Assembly: GCA_038496675.1 (NCBI GenBank)
Contig: CM076662.1
Span: forward strand, 20,649,843 to 20,713,842
From: Rachycentron canadum
Taxonomy: Eukaryota > Chordata > Actinopteri > Carangiformes > Rachycentridae
DNA length: 64,000 nucleotides
Reading direction: 5' to 3'
The notes under the pieces are model-generated. The model was not told the DNA's origin. It did no database searches and saw nothing but the letters and a program-made list of their open reading frames with translations. Positions 46,516-57,234 of the stretch are shown in pieces (the first letter of the stretch is position 1; each line of letters begins with the position of its first letter). The position numbers were made by a program, and so were the translations under genes.

Positions 46516-48059
46516 AACGAGAGTCCACAGCTATGTGTAAATATATATTTAAATAGTCTAAGTAGCTAAATGAATCTAGCCCATATTTGGGACACGTGCT
46601 AATTTTCTTTCGTCCCAGTATACAATCAGTTCCATGGCCCGAATCTGGCCCACATACGGCATGTTTGCCAGATGCTATTCCACATCTTGACCAACTCTGG
46701 GACACACACAGATAATCTTGCAGCTTTTAGACAATACTGAAGAATAACAGGGAATCTGCCCAGATGTGGGTAGATTTCGGGTATATGGGTCAAACTCGGG
46801 CTGCGGACCCACATATATGTTAGGCCAGAAGTATTATTTTACTATTTTGGAACAAGTACAATATTTACCTTTTATAATAAAATATATATGGATAATAAAA
46901 TATGAGAGAATTTAAATGAAAAAAAGCATTAGTACTTAAATGTACTTCCTGTCCATTACTGTAATAACACACTTTACCAGGCTCAGACCGTTAAAATCTC
47001 ATCTTCTTCATATTTCATTTAGTGGAGGGAAAGGCTTCATTCTGTAGAGACTGAATCACAGCTATAGAATAAATTATCTCCTTTTATGTTACATAAACTT
47101 ATAATGTCAAATGTACGACAACAATAATAGCAATGAAAAAAAAACAAACAACTTCTATTAAAGTGTGAAAATAAAAAGTGGAGAAAGTGAAGGTAGGCCG
47201 ATGTAAAATCACATATGTTCTGCTGTGCTTCTGAATTCCTACTGCTGCCCTGCTGTTTGTCCAGTGAGGTAATAACAGCCATGACCTTGTTCCCATAGCA
47301 ATCTGTTGTTCATTATTGGATGCCGGTTTGGACCGGGCCTGTAACTCTTTCATACTTCTCTCCTCCGTCCACCTTTCTTTCAGCTCCTGCCACAGGCGAG
47401 GTTCTGCCAGCCTGGGCGGTTTAACACAGTGTTCTGCCACTGGGTCGGGTTTATAAATATGCGCTAATGAGCTAGCGACTGATTGTGCTGTGGCACGCTT
47501 ACTCATTACCCGAGATCTCCATGGAGACGCAGTCTGCGGAGGCAGCACTGGATGCCATGGTACTCGCATATGGAGCAGCATATATTTAGGGGAGTGACGC
47601 AGAGACAGTATATTTGAAATAAGTGCCTTCTAATGAGGAGTCTCTGGGGAAGGATGGGGCTGATGATAATGATGGTTTTGATTGAGCAGCTGATATTTCT
47701 GCTTATATTCACAATCTATGAACTGACCATTTCATAGCAAAAAAAAAAAAAAAAAAAAAAAAAGACCTACAGTATTCAAAGTATCTAATATTGAGACTGT
47801 TTTTACAGGCACAAAGTGTCTCGTGTGCAATTCAGGACAATAATATAATAATACTGATACTACTAAATGTTGCAAACACTTAATAATGTTGTGGATAAAA
47901 ATATGGTTTTAGAATTAGGTCAGATTGAGGCTTTTCTACACAGACTCATCCCAAACCTATGCAACATCAATTTGACAACATTTTTTATTAATTTTTATCA
48001 TTTGCCAATGTTGCCATTAGTCTGTGTGGACAAAATGTAAAAGGTTGTACTTAGACACA
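46516..48059. other. Non-coding stretch with A25
   Basis: A25 at 47739-47763. A 160-codon minus frame (47099-47581) is one of the longest non-repetitive frames in the window but has no recognisable domain. The interval 47380-47700 has homeobox-like cores and could be conserved non-coding sequence. No gene is supported. Confidence 0.4.
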
Positions 48060-48440
48060 GTCTTGCCTTGAACTAAATGCTAATGGACATATCATAACAT
48101 AGCCTCGAGCTATGCTAGGAGGTAAGTTTAACATGTCCGCCATCTTTGCGCTGAGTAACACTGAGGTCAAAACCAAAGGACCAGGCAAATGAAAGTTTGA
48201 CCTGACGATGGCACAAGCTGAAAACTAATGGGAAAGTCAAAATTATTATAAAGTATCATATGGGGACCATGAATGTTGGGACCAGATTTCAAAGCAATTT
48301 GTCAACCTGCTGGTAGAATAAGAGGAAAAGCCAGGGCATCACTAACTTTGTCAGAATCCATCCTCTGGGGACTATTTGTATTTTAAGGAAATCCATCCAA
48401 GACATGTTGAAATATTTCAGTGGTGGACCGCTACGCTATT
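48060..48440 (+). repeat. Teleost interspersed repeat (TTAGCATG family, 3' portion)
   Basis: Ordered blocks AAGTTTGACCTGACGATGGC, ATATGGGGACCATGAATGTT, GAATCCATCCTCTGGGGAC and TGAAATATTTCAGTGGTGGA correspond to a repeat that I recall as very abundant in teleosts (of the form TTTGACCTGATGATGGCGC ... GAGATATTTCAGTCTGGACC). Confidence 0.6.
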
Positions 48441-48959
48441 GTGGCCGAAGAACTAACATCTGCCTGACATATCAGTCTACTGTGGTATCGTGTCTGTTTT
48501 GACCATATTGTGCACAATCCACGTCTTTACATTGAAAATAAAAACCACTGTATACATAGATATGTCATGTACAGTATAAGCAACACAAGTAAAAGCAGGG
48601 TGGTAACAAATACAATAACGTTTCTGTATTACTTGAATGTTGATAAATGATTCATATATTGCAGTGTGACAGGAAACAAACAACAAAGATTGGGAATCCC
48701 ATTTCATGTAATTGGTAACAGCCCAAACCCCACAAGAGTGTTTATGCAGGAACATTTGAAAAAATGAGACTTTACAATTCACCAGTTGATGTAACCGGGT
48801 CCACATCTCGGCTAATGACCGCCTCTGAAATGCATGTAGAAATGGGCTTATTGACTTTTGTTGCCTACGGTGTATGAATTCAGTCTGATGCTGTTCACTC
48901 TCTGCAGTGGTACTTACTGTTTCAGGTCTGGTCCAGCACCAAACTGGGAGAGGGGATTA
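48441..48959. other. Non-coding stretch, no gene seen
   Basis: The 109-codon minus frame at 48477-48806 has no recognised domain. Confidence 0.45.
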
Positions 48960-49200
48960 GAGAGACAGCCGGCCTGTTGGATCCCGGCCCTGCTTCTATG
49001 AATCATACTTTTAGAGAAGCTTTAGTAATTGGCCAATCAAAAATGTCAGAGTTATGTAATAAGACATAAATCACTTCTGAGATTGTCTTTGTTTTCTTGC
49101 TTTGTCTCAAAATGTCTGTGCTGCTATTCTCTGGCTATGAAGTAACTGGTTTTAAATGATGATGGTGAAGTCCCTTAAACTGGAAATGAAGAATTTATTT
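48960..49200. promoter_or_regulatory. Candidate conserved non-coding island
   Basis: TTTAGTAATTGGCCAATCAA combines a homeobox core with a CCAAT box. It is followed by GTAATAAGACATAAATCAC and TTTGTTTTCTTGCTTTGTC, with no simple repeats. Appearance only. Confidence 0.25.
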
Positions 49201-49739
49201 TAAAAAACGGTAACTGGTTTCTTTTCTGCAACAAAAAGGCAGTTGGCCGGGAGCCAGAGGTAGGTTTGATTTTGAAAGTGTTGATTTTTTTTTTTTTCCA
49301 CTTTCTGGATGTTTTCAGAGAAGATTTGATTTGTTTCAGGGGTTAGGTTATAAAATGATAAAAAAAAAAAAAAAAAAATCCTTCCTCACACTTTACTATG
49401 TACATGTACACTTAGCTCTCATGCTCTTATTCTAACAAATTCAAGTGTAATTGAAATCCTGAGCTGTGAATCTATTCTCACCATCCTCATTCACTCTGGA
49501 AAGAACATAGTAAACAATTAACACCTCCTAAGTGCACCATATAACCACTTGAATTAGCTTCACAAAGCCAGCTAATTGTCTTCTCTCTTGTTAGACTTGA
49601 AACTCTCATGAAATCCTCTTGAAATCCACATTCATCCTTGCACACGCAAAATAAAGGTTTATGGTTGACGCTGAGTTGGAAAAGTTGGGAAATGAAAAAA
49701 AATAATAAAAAATTGAAATAAATACTAATAAAAACAGGG
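49201..49739. other. Non-coding stretch, homopolymers
   Basis: T-run near 49287-49298 and A19 at 49360-49378. No gene seen. Confidence 0.5.
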
Positions 49740-49742
49740 TTT

Positions 49743-49774
<32 letters not shown>
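49740..49774 (+). repeat. (TTTC)n tetranucleotide microsatellite
   Basis: About eight to nine TTTC units. The minus-strand KERKKERK frames are its translation. Confidence 0.95.
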
Positions 49775-49896
49775 GAGCCTTGAGAATGTATTTGGTAGCA
49801 CCAAAATCCAACAACACTAGCAGGTGATAGACACATTTGACACAAAGAAAAACATCTTGAGCGATAACAATGAGATGCCATGATGATGTATTAAAT

Positions 49897-50150
49897 ATTG
49901 TAAAGGCAGATGTCCATGTCTTTTTTGATATTTTCACAGTATTAACATAGAACCTGGTCCAAAGTGCTCAGTCCACAGAGAAATACACTCAGTGTATCAT
50001 GTATTCAAAAAACTGAGCCTTCAAACCAGCCGTCCAGACTTCAGTAACTTTGTGATGTCACAACGATACAGTCACTGCCTTCAGTTATGGTCCTAGCATT
50101 GGCTACATAAAACCACCATTCAAACATGAAGGATACAGGACTTTTATCCG
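49897..50150 (-). mobile_element. Partial MITE copy (C4) with internal micro-inversion
   Basis: Inverted copy of the 5960-6539 family. Plus-strand blocks are GATGTCCATGTCTTTTTT, AAAGTGCTCAGTCCACAGAG, AAACTGAGCCTTCAAA and CTTTGTGATGTCACAACGAT. Between the first two blocks, 49927-49960 runs in the opposite orientation compared with the other four copies (see findings). The outer end is decayed. Confidence 0.65.
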
Positions 50151-50429
50151 GAGATATACTCTTAAACGTACTTTTATTTTATGTTGCCAAATCTTAACAA
50201 ACTTTCCCTAAACTTGCGCATATTAATGCACTACTCTGGTGTGTGCAAGACTGATCTTTTTTCTTTTTTTTTTTTCTTGTTTTGGTGAGTTTGTGGATCA
50301 GACTTTTACGAGCTCGGGCCATCAGCTCTGTCTCCCACTGTTGCTAATGTTCCTGGTAGTACTCAACTGTTCTGCTGCCAGACTCCGTAATGGAAAAACA
50401 GAGGGTCCAGGCCCTGGGATGTCCAAGCT

Positions 50430-50432
<3 letters not shown>
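50151..50432. other. Non-coding stretch, no gene seen
   Basis: Contains a T-rich run near 50258-50277. Frames that begin here continue into the GT repeats and are artefacts. Confidence 0.45.
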
Positions 50433-50482
<50 letters not shown>

Positions 50483-50604
50483 GGGACACGTGTGTCAGCA
50501 AGCGTGCAAGGAGGGAAGGAGTTTATTTGTGTGTGTGCATGTGTGTCAGCATGTGTGGGTGTGTGCATACATGTGCTGTAGAGGTTTGCAGCAGTAGTTT
50601 GTGC

Positions 50605-50646
<42 letters not shown>

Positions 50647-50830
50647 TGTGTGTGTGTGTGTGTGAGTGTGTGCACATGGAAGGTAGTTAGAGTGTATGTG
50701 CAGAGGGTTTGTGGGTTGTATACAAGTGCATGTCTGTGTTTGTGTGTGGGTGTGAGAAGGGTAATTTATCTATGACCAGGGATCATGTTTGTAATAGTGT
50801 GTATTTGTGTGTGTGTGCTATACAAGTGTA
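50433..50830 (+). repeat. Extended GT-repeat block
   Basis: Clean (TG)n at 50433-50479 and 50607-50669, linked and followed by GT-rich decayed sequence to about 50830. The 178-codon V/C-rich frame is an artefact. Confidence 0.9.
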
Positions 50831-50924
50831 CATGCCCAGCTGTCTGAGTGCCTTTGTGCATGTGTGCCTCCCTGCATCTGTTTGTGCATTCACATCACAA
50901 AACACGGAGGCAAATGGGAAACAT

Positions 50925-51250
50925 GGGATGGGTGGAGGGGTGTTTGGGAGTGGGTTGGGGGTAGGTTTTAAGGGGTGACTGCTCTCCAACATCTGCAGGT
51001 CCACTCCCACATTCAGGGAATTCCTTGAGAAATGTACACTGTTTGACTGGGCCGATGAGAGAGGGGGTAGGGGGGTAAGGGGGTGGGCAGACGGGGCGAC
51101 TTTGACTGCGATATTGTGTGTACTTTTGTTCCCACTGATACACTGTGCAGAGGAAATGAGTTTTGGTTGCAGAGAGACAAGAGCGACACAGGGGGTGGGG
51201 GTTGGGTGAGGGGTGAGGGGGGTTGGTGGGTAGGAGTTGGGATGGTGGCG
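50925..51250 (+). repeat. G-rich, quadruplex-prone block
   Basis: Multiple G-tracts with short loops. At 51063-51087 the order is G5, TA, G6, TAA, G5, T, G3. At 51191-51230 the order is G5, T, G5, TT, G3, TGA, G4, TGA, G6. More G-runs lie at 50928-50975. The opposite strand gives P/T/S-rich frames of 80-190 codons with no domain. Confidence 0.8.
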
Positions 51251-51978
51251 TGCGAGGAGAAGAGGGAGTTCACTTGTCTGGTTGATGTATGACAAATGCA
51301 TGTAGAAAATGCAGGCAGAGGGGAATTGAATTCTTCTCTTCCCCATGAGATGGCGATGATTTTTTTTTTTTTTTTATCTTTTCTCTCCTTTTCTTTCCTC
51401 CCTCCAGGCAATGAGGTTATGGATTTGGACAGGTGTGAATACTGATGATGAATAGTAATGTTGCTAGCTTGAATGGAGTGCAGAGATGGATGGAGCGAGT
51501 GCTGGTTTTTGATTATGACGACTGTAGAAGGATCGGCCGCCCCCGTGAGAGTTTATGGGGCGTTATCTGGTGTAAATGGCAAAATAAGTGGCAAATAAAT
51601 TCTCCGTCCTGTAGTCTGGATTTGCTTGATTTTCTTTTCTTTTCTTTTTTTTTTTTTTTACACGTGTCACTTGCAATATGGAAAAAACGCACACATACAT
51701 GGGTCGTCTATGCGTAAGCAGACACGGGAACGTGTGAGCAGACACAGTGGCAGACGCAGTGGCTGACATGTAAAGATAAACATACACAAACACACATCGG
51801 TCAAAATGTATGCACAAATACAGATGTGCACACACTTGCATGTAGAGTCTTGTAACACACTATAAATACACACAGAGACACACACACGGGTTTACACATA
51901 TGGAGGCCTGAGAGCAGATACCTACGCGTGCAGAGGTATCAAATACACACTGCTTGATTTTGTGAGGATGAACAAAGA
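51251..51978. other. Non-coding stretch, no gene seen
   Basis: T-runs near 51360-51375 and 51645-51659, and decayed CA-rich sequence at 51780-51900. No gene seen. Confidence 0.5.

Positions 51979-52011
<33 letters not shown>
51979..52011 (+). repeat. (CT)n(CA)n compound microsatellite
   Basis: About seven CT units followed by about ten CA units. Confidence 0.95.
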
Positions 52012-52012
<1 letters not shown>

Positions 52013-52242
52013 TGCTCGATCTTAACAACTGAGAAAAACCGCCAGAGGAAGAAATGAGATCAAATAGATTTCCTGGGGAGTGAAAACCATCCAGATTCTT
52101 ATGTGGCTCAAAATCTGCCAGCGCCCCTCGTCTGACAACAATGAGACGACAGTAACTTTCCACTGCTGCCTCTCTCTCTCTAATCTATTATTGTCATCGC
52201 CAGGCAGGAGCACTGCATGTCAAGGAACACGCCTCCACGCTG
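52012..52242. other. Non-coding stretch, no gene seen
   Basis: Short interval. Nothing recognised apart from a small (CT)n near 52170. Confidence 0.4.
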
Positions 52243-52445
52243 ACATTAAAACTCATTAGGCAAACGTCTACTGAAGTAATTAATCAAGTGGGAAGTAGGG
52301 GGATTTTCCCATAGGCTTCAATACATATGACTTATTTTTACAACCAGTGGAGTCGCCCCCTGATGGTCAATAGATAAAATGCAGTTTAGGGTTCTCCAGC
52401 ATTGGCTTCACTTTCATTTCCACTTTTATAAACACTCTCAGTGTC
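52243..52445 (+). repeat. Interspersed repeat, CCATAGACTG-ended family, partial
   Basis: AAACTCATTAGG, GGATTTTCCCATAGGCTTCA, CAACCAGTGGAGTCGCCCCC, TGATGGTCAATAGATA and CATTGGCTTCACTTTCA align in order with 465-677 and 38865-39030. Confidence 0.65.
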
Positions 52446-52840
52446 TGTGTTTCAGCCAATGCCTGATATATCTCACTCCTCCTTGCCATAAAGCTCTATT
52501 GTTGTCTAAAAACGATTAAAGACACACTGAATTGATGGACTGTAGTTTGCTTTGACTCAGCCCCACTTACACCGACCACCTGCTGGAAACACTCATTGGA
52601 CTGTGTATTAGTACAGGTTTTAAAAATAACCTTCAGAACCCAGTTGATTTATGAAAGAAAGTGAAAGGCATTATGACCTGTTCTTGAAAATTTGGACGAA
52701 CACTTTTTGGTCTTTTCATAGGATTTGTCAAAAGTGGTCAGACTTCATCTTTGGTGGATTTAGAAAATAACACTTTAATGTAGTTTTAAACTGTTTGGTC
52801 TTTGTCTTCTGTCAGCATTTACAGCTTTCTGAGCACCATC
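52446..52840. other. Non-coding stretch, no gene seen
   Basis: Single-copy-looking; nothing recognised. Confidence 0.4.
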
Positions 52841-52880
52841 CCTCTCTCTCTCTCTTTCTGTCTCTCTCTCTCTTTCTCTC
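52841..52880 (+). repeat. (CT)n microsatellite, interrupted
   Basis: CT units broken by TTTCTG. Confidence 0.9.
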
Positions 52881-52889
52881 TGGCCATAA

Positions 52890-53050
52890 GTCACTCAAAA
52901 CAATGACGAGCAACAGTTCATTATCAAACCGGCCTCCAATTGTCTCGGAGCCACAATGAACCAATCAGCGGCTGTCAGAATGAGTTCTGGTAGTTTCTGT
53001 TACTGTTCCAGTTAATGGCTCTGCTCTCCCTTCATTTATTCATTTTACTT
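52890..53050. promoter_or_regulatory. Candidate conserved non-coding island
   Basis: CAGTTCATTATCAAACCGGC, CTCCAATTGTCTCGG, ATGAACCAATCAGCGGC (CCAAT box) and CAGTTAATGGC cores without simple repeats. Appearance only. Confidence 0.25.
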
Positions 53051-53469
53051 AAGTATCTCATTTGAAATTTCAAAATCAAATTTTTGATGATGTATGTTTT
53101 GAAAAATTCAAAAACCTGGCAGGTTAATCAATAAGCTCATTTTTTTAAAAATAAATGTTTCCTGTTTTGTGACATATTTATGGACTTTTTTAAAATTCCC
53201 AGAATATTTTTTTTCAGTCCGGATGAATCTGTTCCCTGCATTTGTTAAAAATGAGCTTGAATGCAGCAGAATGTAAACACCTTATTCTGTTCAGTATAAT
53301 TTTTTGCCGGCTGTTCTGGAGAAATTCGATGTTAATAGTCATTTATTTCAGTTATTTCATGGATGCATGATTTTTATTGTAATGTGACCTTAAACGGGTT
53401 ATGAGCTAATATCTGGAAAGATATAAAGGATAATGCCATAAAAATAAAGAATCAGATAAGGTAAACACA
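53051..53469. other. Non-coding stretch, no gene seen
   Basis: AT-rich; nothing recognised. Confidence 0.45.
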
Positions 53470-53600
53470 ATCAATGAAATGTTGCAGGTGAACAAATTAG
53501 CCTCTAAAAATATCAATCACTTGTTATTTATTAGTGGTGGCAGAATTCAATTAGCGGACCTCCATCACAGCAGCCCTAATTCAAACCACACAAGGTCGGT
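53470..53600. promoter_or_regulatory. Candidate conserved non-coding island
   Basis: AT cores AAAATATCAATCACTTG, GAATTCAATTAGCGG and GCCCTAATTCAAACCACAC (RUNX-like end) in a repeat-free stretch just upstream of the C-rich tract and the DR1 motif. Confidence 0.25.
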
Positions 53601-53682
53601 GGAGGGCGCGGTCTGTTTATCTCCAGCTGATGAAGTGCTACATGGTCTGGATCGACAGCGGTTCTGCTCCTCCCCGCCACAA

Positions 53683-53711
53683 CCCCCCCCACCCCACCCC
53701 ACCCCGACCCC
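53683..53711 (-). repeat. C-rich tract (minus-strand G-quadruplex candidate)
   Basis: Runs of C8, C4, C4, C4 and C4 separated by A, A, A and GA. The complementary strand has five G-tracts with loops of one or two bases, a strong quadruplex pattern. Confidence 0.8.
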
Positions 53712-53723
53712 AACATCAGCCTG

Positions 53724-53736
53724 TGACCTTTGACCT
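53724..53736 (-). promoter_or_regulatory. Perfect DR1 nuclear-receptor motif
   Basis: TGACCTTTGACCT is the exact reverse complement of AGGTCAAAGGTCA. Unlike the copy at 5058-5070 it lies in apparently unique sequence, 12 bp after the C-rich tract. Binding is untested. Confidence 0.45.
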
Positions 53737-54183
53737 CCAGCGTAAGGGCTGGACCAGCATCTGATCGGAGGAACCTGGAACGCAGCCACCGCCGCCGTGC
53801 AGAAGGGAGGGAAGAGGGCTTGAGGTGGGTTGTGCTGGTCCACATAATTCACACCTGAACGGGCAGGGATTGGCTTCGAAGCTGGCATTTCAAAGAGCCG
53901 GCGCTGTTTGTCGGAGCCGGAAGTCGCTTTGGCTGCGAAGGTCAGAAATCATGCAAATATTATATGTCCGTTTTCAGTTGAAACACAGAGAAGATAGTTT
54001 ACACTTGGTCTTGATATTTAGACGTATTTTTCTGCAAACATAAAGAGAGAAGATTCAAGGTCTTTGGGGGCAAACAACTAAAAGACACTGAATTATAACA
54101 AACCAGCAGGTAAATAAAGAAAAAAAAAACCTGAAACACCGCATATACCCTTTATTATTATTATTGCTTCACAACAAATGGCG
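53737..54183. other. Non-coding stretch, short (ATT)n
   Basis: An A-run at 54119-54129 and (TTA)n at about 54151-54166. No gene seen. Confidence 0.45.
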
Positions 54184-54320
54184 ACTCTAAATTGCCCGTA
54201 GGCCTGAGTGTGAGCGTGAATGGTTGTTTGTCTCTGTATGGCTCTATGTGTCTGCGATAGACTGGTGACCCGTCCAGGGTGTGCCCTGTCCTCGCCCTGT
54301 GTCAGCTGGGATTGGCACCA
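54184..54320 (+). repeat. LINE or SINE 3' fragment, tail lost
   Basis: ACTCTAAATTGCCCGTAGG, GTGAGCGTGAATGGTTG, TAGACTGGTGACCCGTCCAG and GTCAGCTGGGATTGGCACC are in the order of the common teleost (ATGG)n-tailed retroelement, also present at 2100-2244. It stops abruptly at about 54320, where MITE sequence begins. Confidence 0.65.
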
Positions 54321-54491
54321 TGATGCATCATAAGGTTACAAAAGTCCTGATGACAGCCTGTCGTAAGGCTCAGTGTCTGATTTCTCTGTGGACCGAGCAC
54401 TTTGGAACTTTCACAGTATTAATATAGAACATAGACCTGCTTTATGATCAAAAAAAAAGACACGGACTTCTACATTTACAATATGGGACCT
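54321..54491 (+). mobile_element. 3' part of TTAA-flanked MITE (C3)
   Basis: AAAAGTCCTGATGACAGCC, GTAAGGCTCAGTGTCTGA, TTTCACAGTATTAATATAGA and GACCTGCTTTATGATCAAAA match the right half of the family. It ends ATATGGGACCT followed by TTAA (54492-54495), the expected target duplication. The left half is absent and replaced by retroelement sequence. A second TATGGGACCT plus TTAA lies 75 bp on, at 54558-54570. Confidence 0.7.
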
Positions 54492-54570
54492 TTAATACAT
54501 CATGACATCTCATTGTTATCGCTCGTCGAAGATGTTTTTCTTCTTCTATCACTTGCTATGGGACCTTTAA

Positions 54571-54904
54571 TTAAAATCTCATTAAAAGGAAAATTAAATC
54601 AAATTCAATGGCCTTTCAGTTGTGGCAATTTTTGATAGTGCCAATATGATATTGAACTTTTTGCTTTGTCAAATGTCTCAACTATTAATAATACCACAAA
54701 ATCTGTCTGATAAAAGAATAATAATCTAATTAAAATTGGACTGGATGCATAATGCTAACTCTTGCTACTTTTCAGTCTGCATTAAAAACAATCCAGGTCT
54801 TCCGCATCTTTTCAAAACCATTCCAGATCCCGTTTTCCTTCGCTAAATCACGCAAATGTTCAAAACCGGCCAAAGCCTGTGGAAGCCCTGGTTTAGACCG
54901 AGAA
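54571..54904. other. Non-coding stretch, no gene seen
   Basis: AT-rich; nothing recognised. Confidence 0.4.
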
Positions 54905-54995
54905 GGCAGGATGATTTAGAGATTAACGGGGGCGGTGGGGGGGTTCCCTGCGTGCATGAGGTCGCAAGTTCAAACTCTTACAACAGCCAGTCTGT
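54905..54995 (+). repeat. tRNA-like SINE head fragment
   Basis: ATGATTTAGAGATTAA (54910-54925) resembles a Pol III A box and GGTCGCAAGTTCAAACTC (54960-54977) resembles a B box (GTTCRANNCC, 9 of 10). Their spacing of about 50 bp is near that of a tRNA. A G-run lies between them. No cloverleaf could be drawn, so it is not a tRNA gene. Confidence 0.4.
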
Positions 54996-57234
54996 CCATT
55001 AATGGCCATGAAGTGGTGAGACACTGAGAGTCTCTCTGGATGAGACTTACGGCTGAGTGTCTGAGATGTAAATTTCTGTTTCTTGTTAGCAGACAGCTTG
55101 ACGGTGGTGTTTGTTTCCACCAGCTCCTCAGCTGTGGCCCATTTATACCGAAGCCCCTTTTCTACTTTACTTTTTCTTTTTTTTTTTTTTTGCTCTCTTG
55201 CACATAGATTCCCAGCACCAGCAGCTGCAGGAGCCACTCACTCCGTACGACAAGTCCCATCTGCCCATCCATCGCCGAGGATGTGACCAAACAAACAAGG
55301 GCAGCAGCACAGTGGCTTTTGACGGCGCCATATGTTTTCCATATTCACACTCTAAATCAACACTGCAAGGCAAATTGTGTTTTGGTTTGAGATGGCGTAT
55401 TATGCAACAAAAACACATGCAGGGGATAAAAAAGACTGTGCTACCGCCAATGAAAAATATACGATGAAGCAACCCCCCTGCCTCAACTCACGTCTTAGAA
55501 AAATACAACTGGCTTTCACATGGTTCAGATTCCACTGAGGAGACTCAGTAGCACTTACACAATGACTTGGTGAAAGCTGGATAAACACAGCAGGGTTTCT
55601 GCAGGGGCAAATAACAGCATGGAATTAATCTGTACATTCTCTGTCTTGAAGTCAACATTTCTCACAATGGCAACCTGTAAAGAAGACTAACCATTTAAAC
55701 CACTGATGATAGAGGGTGTTTTGTGTTTGTGAAGCCCCTTTGAGGAAATTTGTGATTTGTGAAGAAAATGAACTTGACTTGACCGGTTAAAAGGTAGGAG
55801 TAAAACTGCCATAAGTATATGGACATATATTCAGACACAATTCGAACCAGCCATCATGTCGATATAGAACCATTCTGCAAAATCCTGGATTTCAGGGTTT
55901 TGGGATTGGCTTTTTAGATTTGTAATCTTTCCCTGCACATGGCAAATCATGTATAAAACATGGTTGGGCAACCTAAATACTTAAGAGTAAGGGAAAAATT
56001 ATCATTTATGTCTGAGATTGGACATCGATCAAGCACCCTGACCACTCAAGCTCTTCTACTTTCCAATTTCCTGCACTGACATTGGATGTAAATTGTGACA
56101 AATTCATCCAATATGAACATTATTTCCAGGATACAAGAGAATTATTGAGATCTGACAGTGTTGATGGCTGTTGACCTGGCTCACACATGCGTTTCATTGC
56201 TTGAAGGTGTTGTATGGGTTTGATGTCAGGACTGGTTTTGGCTCTGTGAACAGTTTGCTGCGAGTCAACTTGGCATTGGGGCAAACATTTTGCAAACTGA
56301 TATCCAGCAAAAATAGAAATGGAAGATTAGATTCCTGTGTGGTTTTCAGTTCCATGGGAAAGCTATTAAGTGTTTTTAAAAGACCTAGCAACAGGATGGA
56401 GTGAATGCACCAAACAACAGGCCTGAGAGGTGATAGAGGTGATAGTGGTGGTGTTTTTGGGGCATGTGGGCCAAAAAGGGGAGGCACAAAAGTGTGCTTA
56501 TGTACTGATTGTGTGTGTGATTGGAGTTAGGCCAAAAGGTGTCATATCTGAAAGGAGCTCATCGCCGCACTGTTCTAACCTGCTGGCGGTATATTATGTA
56601 ACAAGGCATGTATACACACAGAGACACACACACATACGCACTCACCTGACCCACATCACCTTGATCTCTGAGAGAAAATTTCCACTCAATTTATGTCTCA
56701 GGTCTTTGGGGAAGAGCTTTGAGAGGGCAGAGGGGAAAAAAGAAAAAAAAAAAGGAAAACAGAACAGGAGAAACCAATGGGAGGAGAAAGTAGACACGAG
56801 GGTTCTGTGATTGTCTGGTTGTGGCCTCTCAAAGCAGATCAGATTATGTTATCTGTTGTTTTGTTGAAATAACCTGGCTGGTGAACAATGCGTGGCAAAG
56901 AGCCACACTACACCCTGATGCAATGCTTACCCCTATGAGAACCACATTTAAGACTCTTTCAATCTGAAAAAACCTGTTTTGTTCTGCTTGAAAATCTAAA
57001 TCCAGTGCTTGATTTGCTGAGTAAATCATTTTCATTTTCCTCATTAAATCTTTTGTAGTTTGCCTTAGCCTCAATAACCTTTAATAAATGTTTTGGCAAG
57101 CAGGTAATGTGTTTATCTATTTATCTAAATGACAAGTTGGGTATTTTGTGTTATTTTATAATGAAATTGGCATCTACAGTTACAGCAGTGGCTCCATGAG
57201 GCTTCAAAGCTCATTGTAAAGAAAGCCAGGTACA
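54996..57234. other. Non-coding stretch, no gene seen
   Basis: T-run near 55178-55191 and A-rich run near 56739-56752. The 118-codon (55111-55467) and 126-codon (56430-56810) frames show no domain and compete with minus-strand frames. Confidence 0.45.

Noticed and set aside
47099..47581. 160-codon minus-strand open frame
   Set aside because: No recognised domain, a hydrophobic low-complexity tail, and crossing of a simple AT-rich region. A single frame of this length is plausible by chance in 64 kb. A protein search with a significant hit would reverse this.
50239..50775. 178-codon plus-strand frame, and the 187-codon minus-strand frame at 50783-51346
   Set aside because: Translations of the GT block and the G-rich block (V/C and P/T/S runs), with no domain.
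54905..54995. True tRNA gene
   Set aside because: Only box-like motifs are present. No acceptor-stem complementarity or anticodon arm could be drawn.
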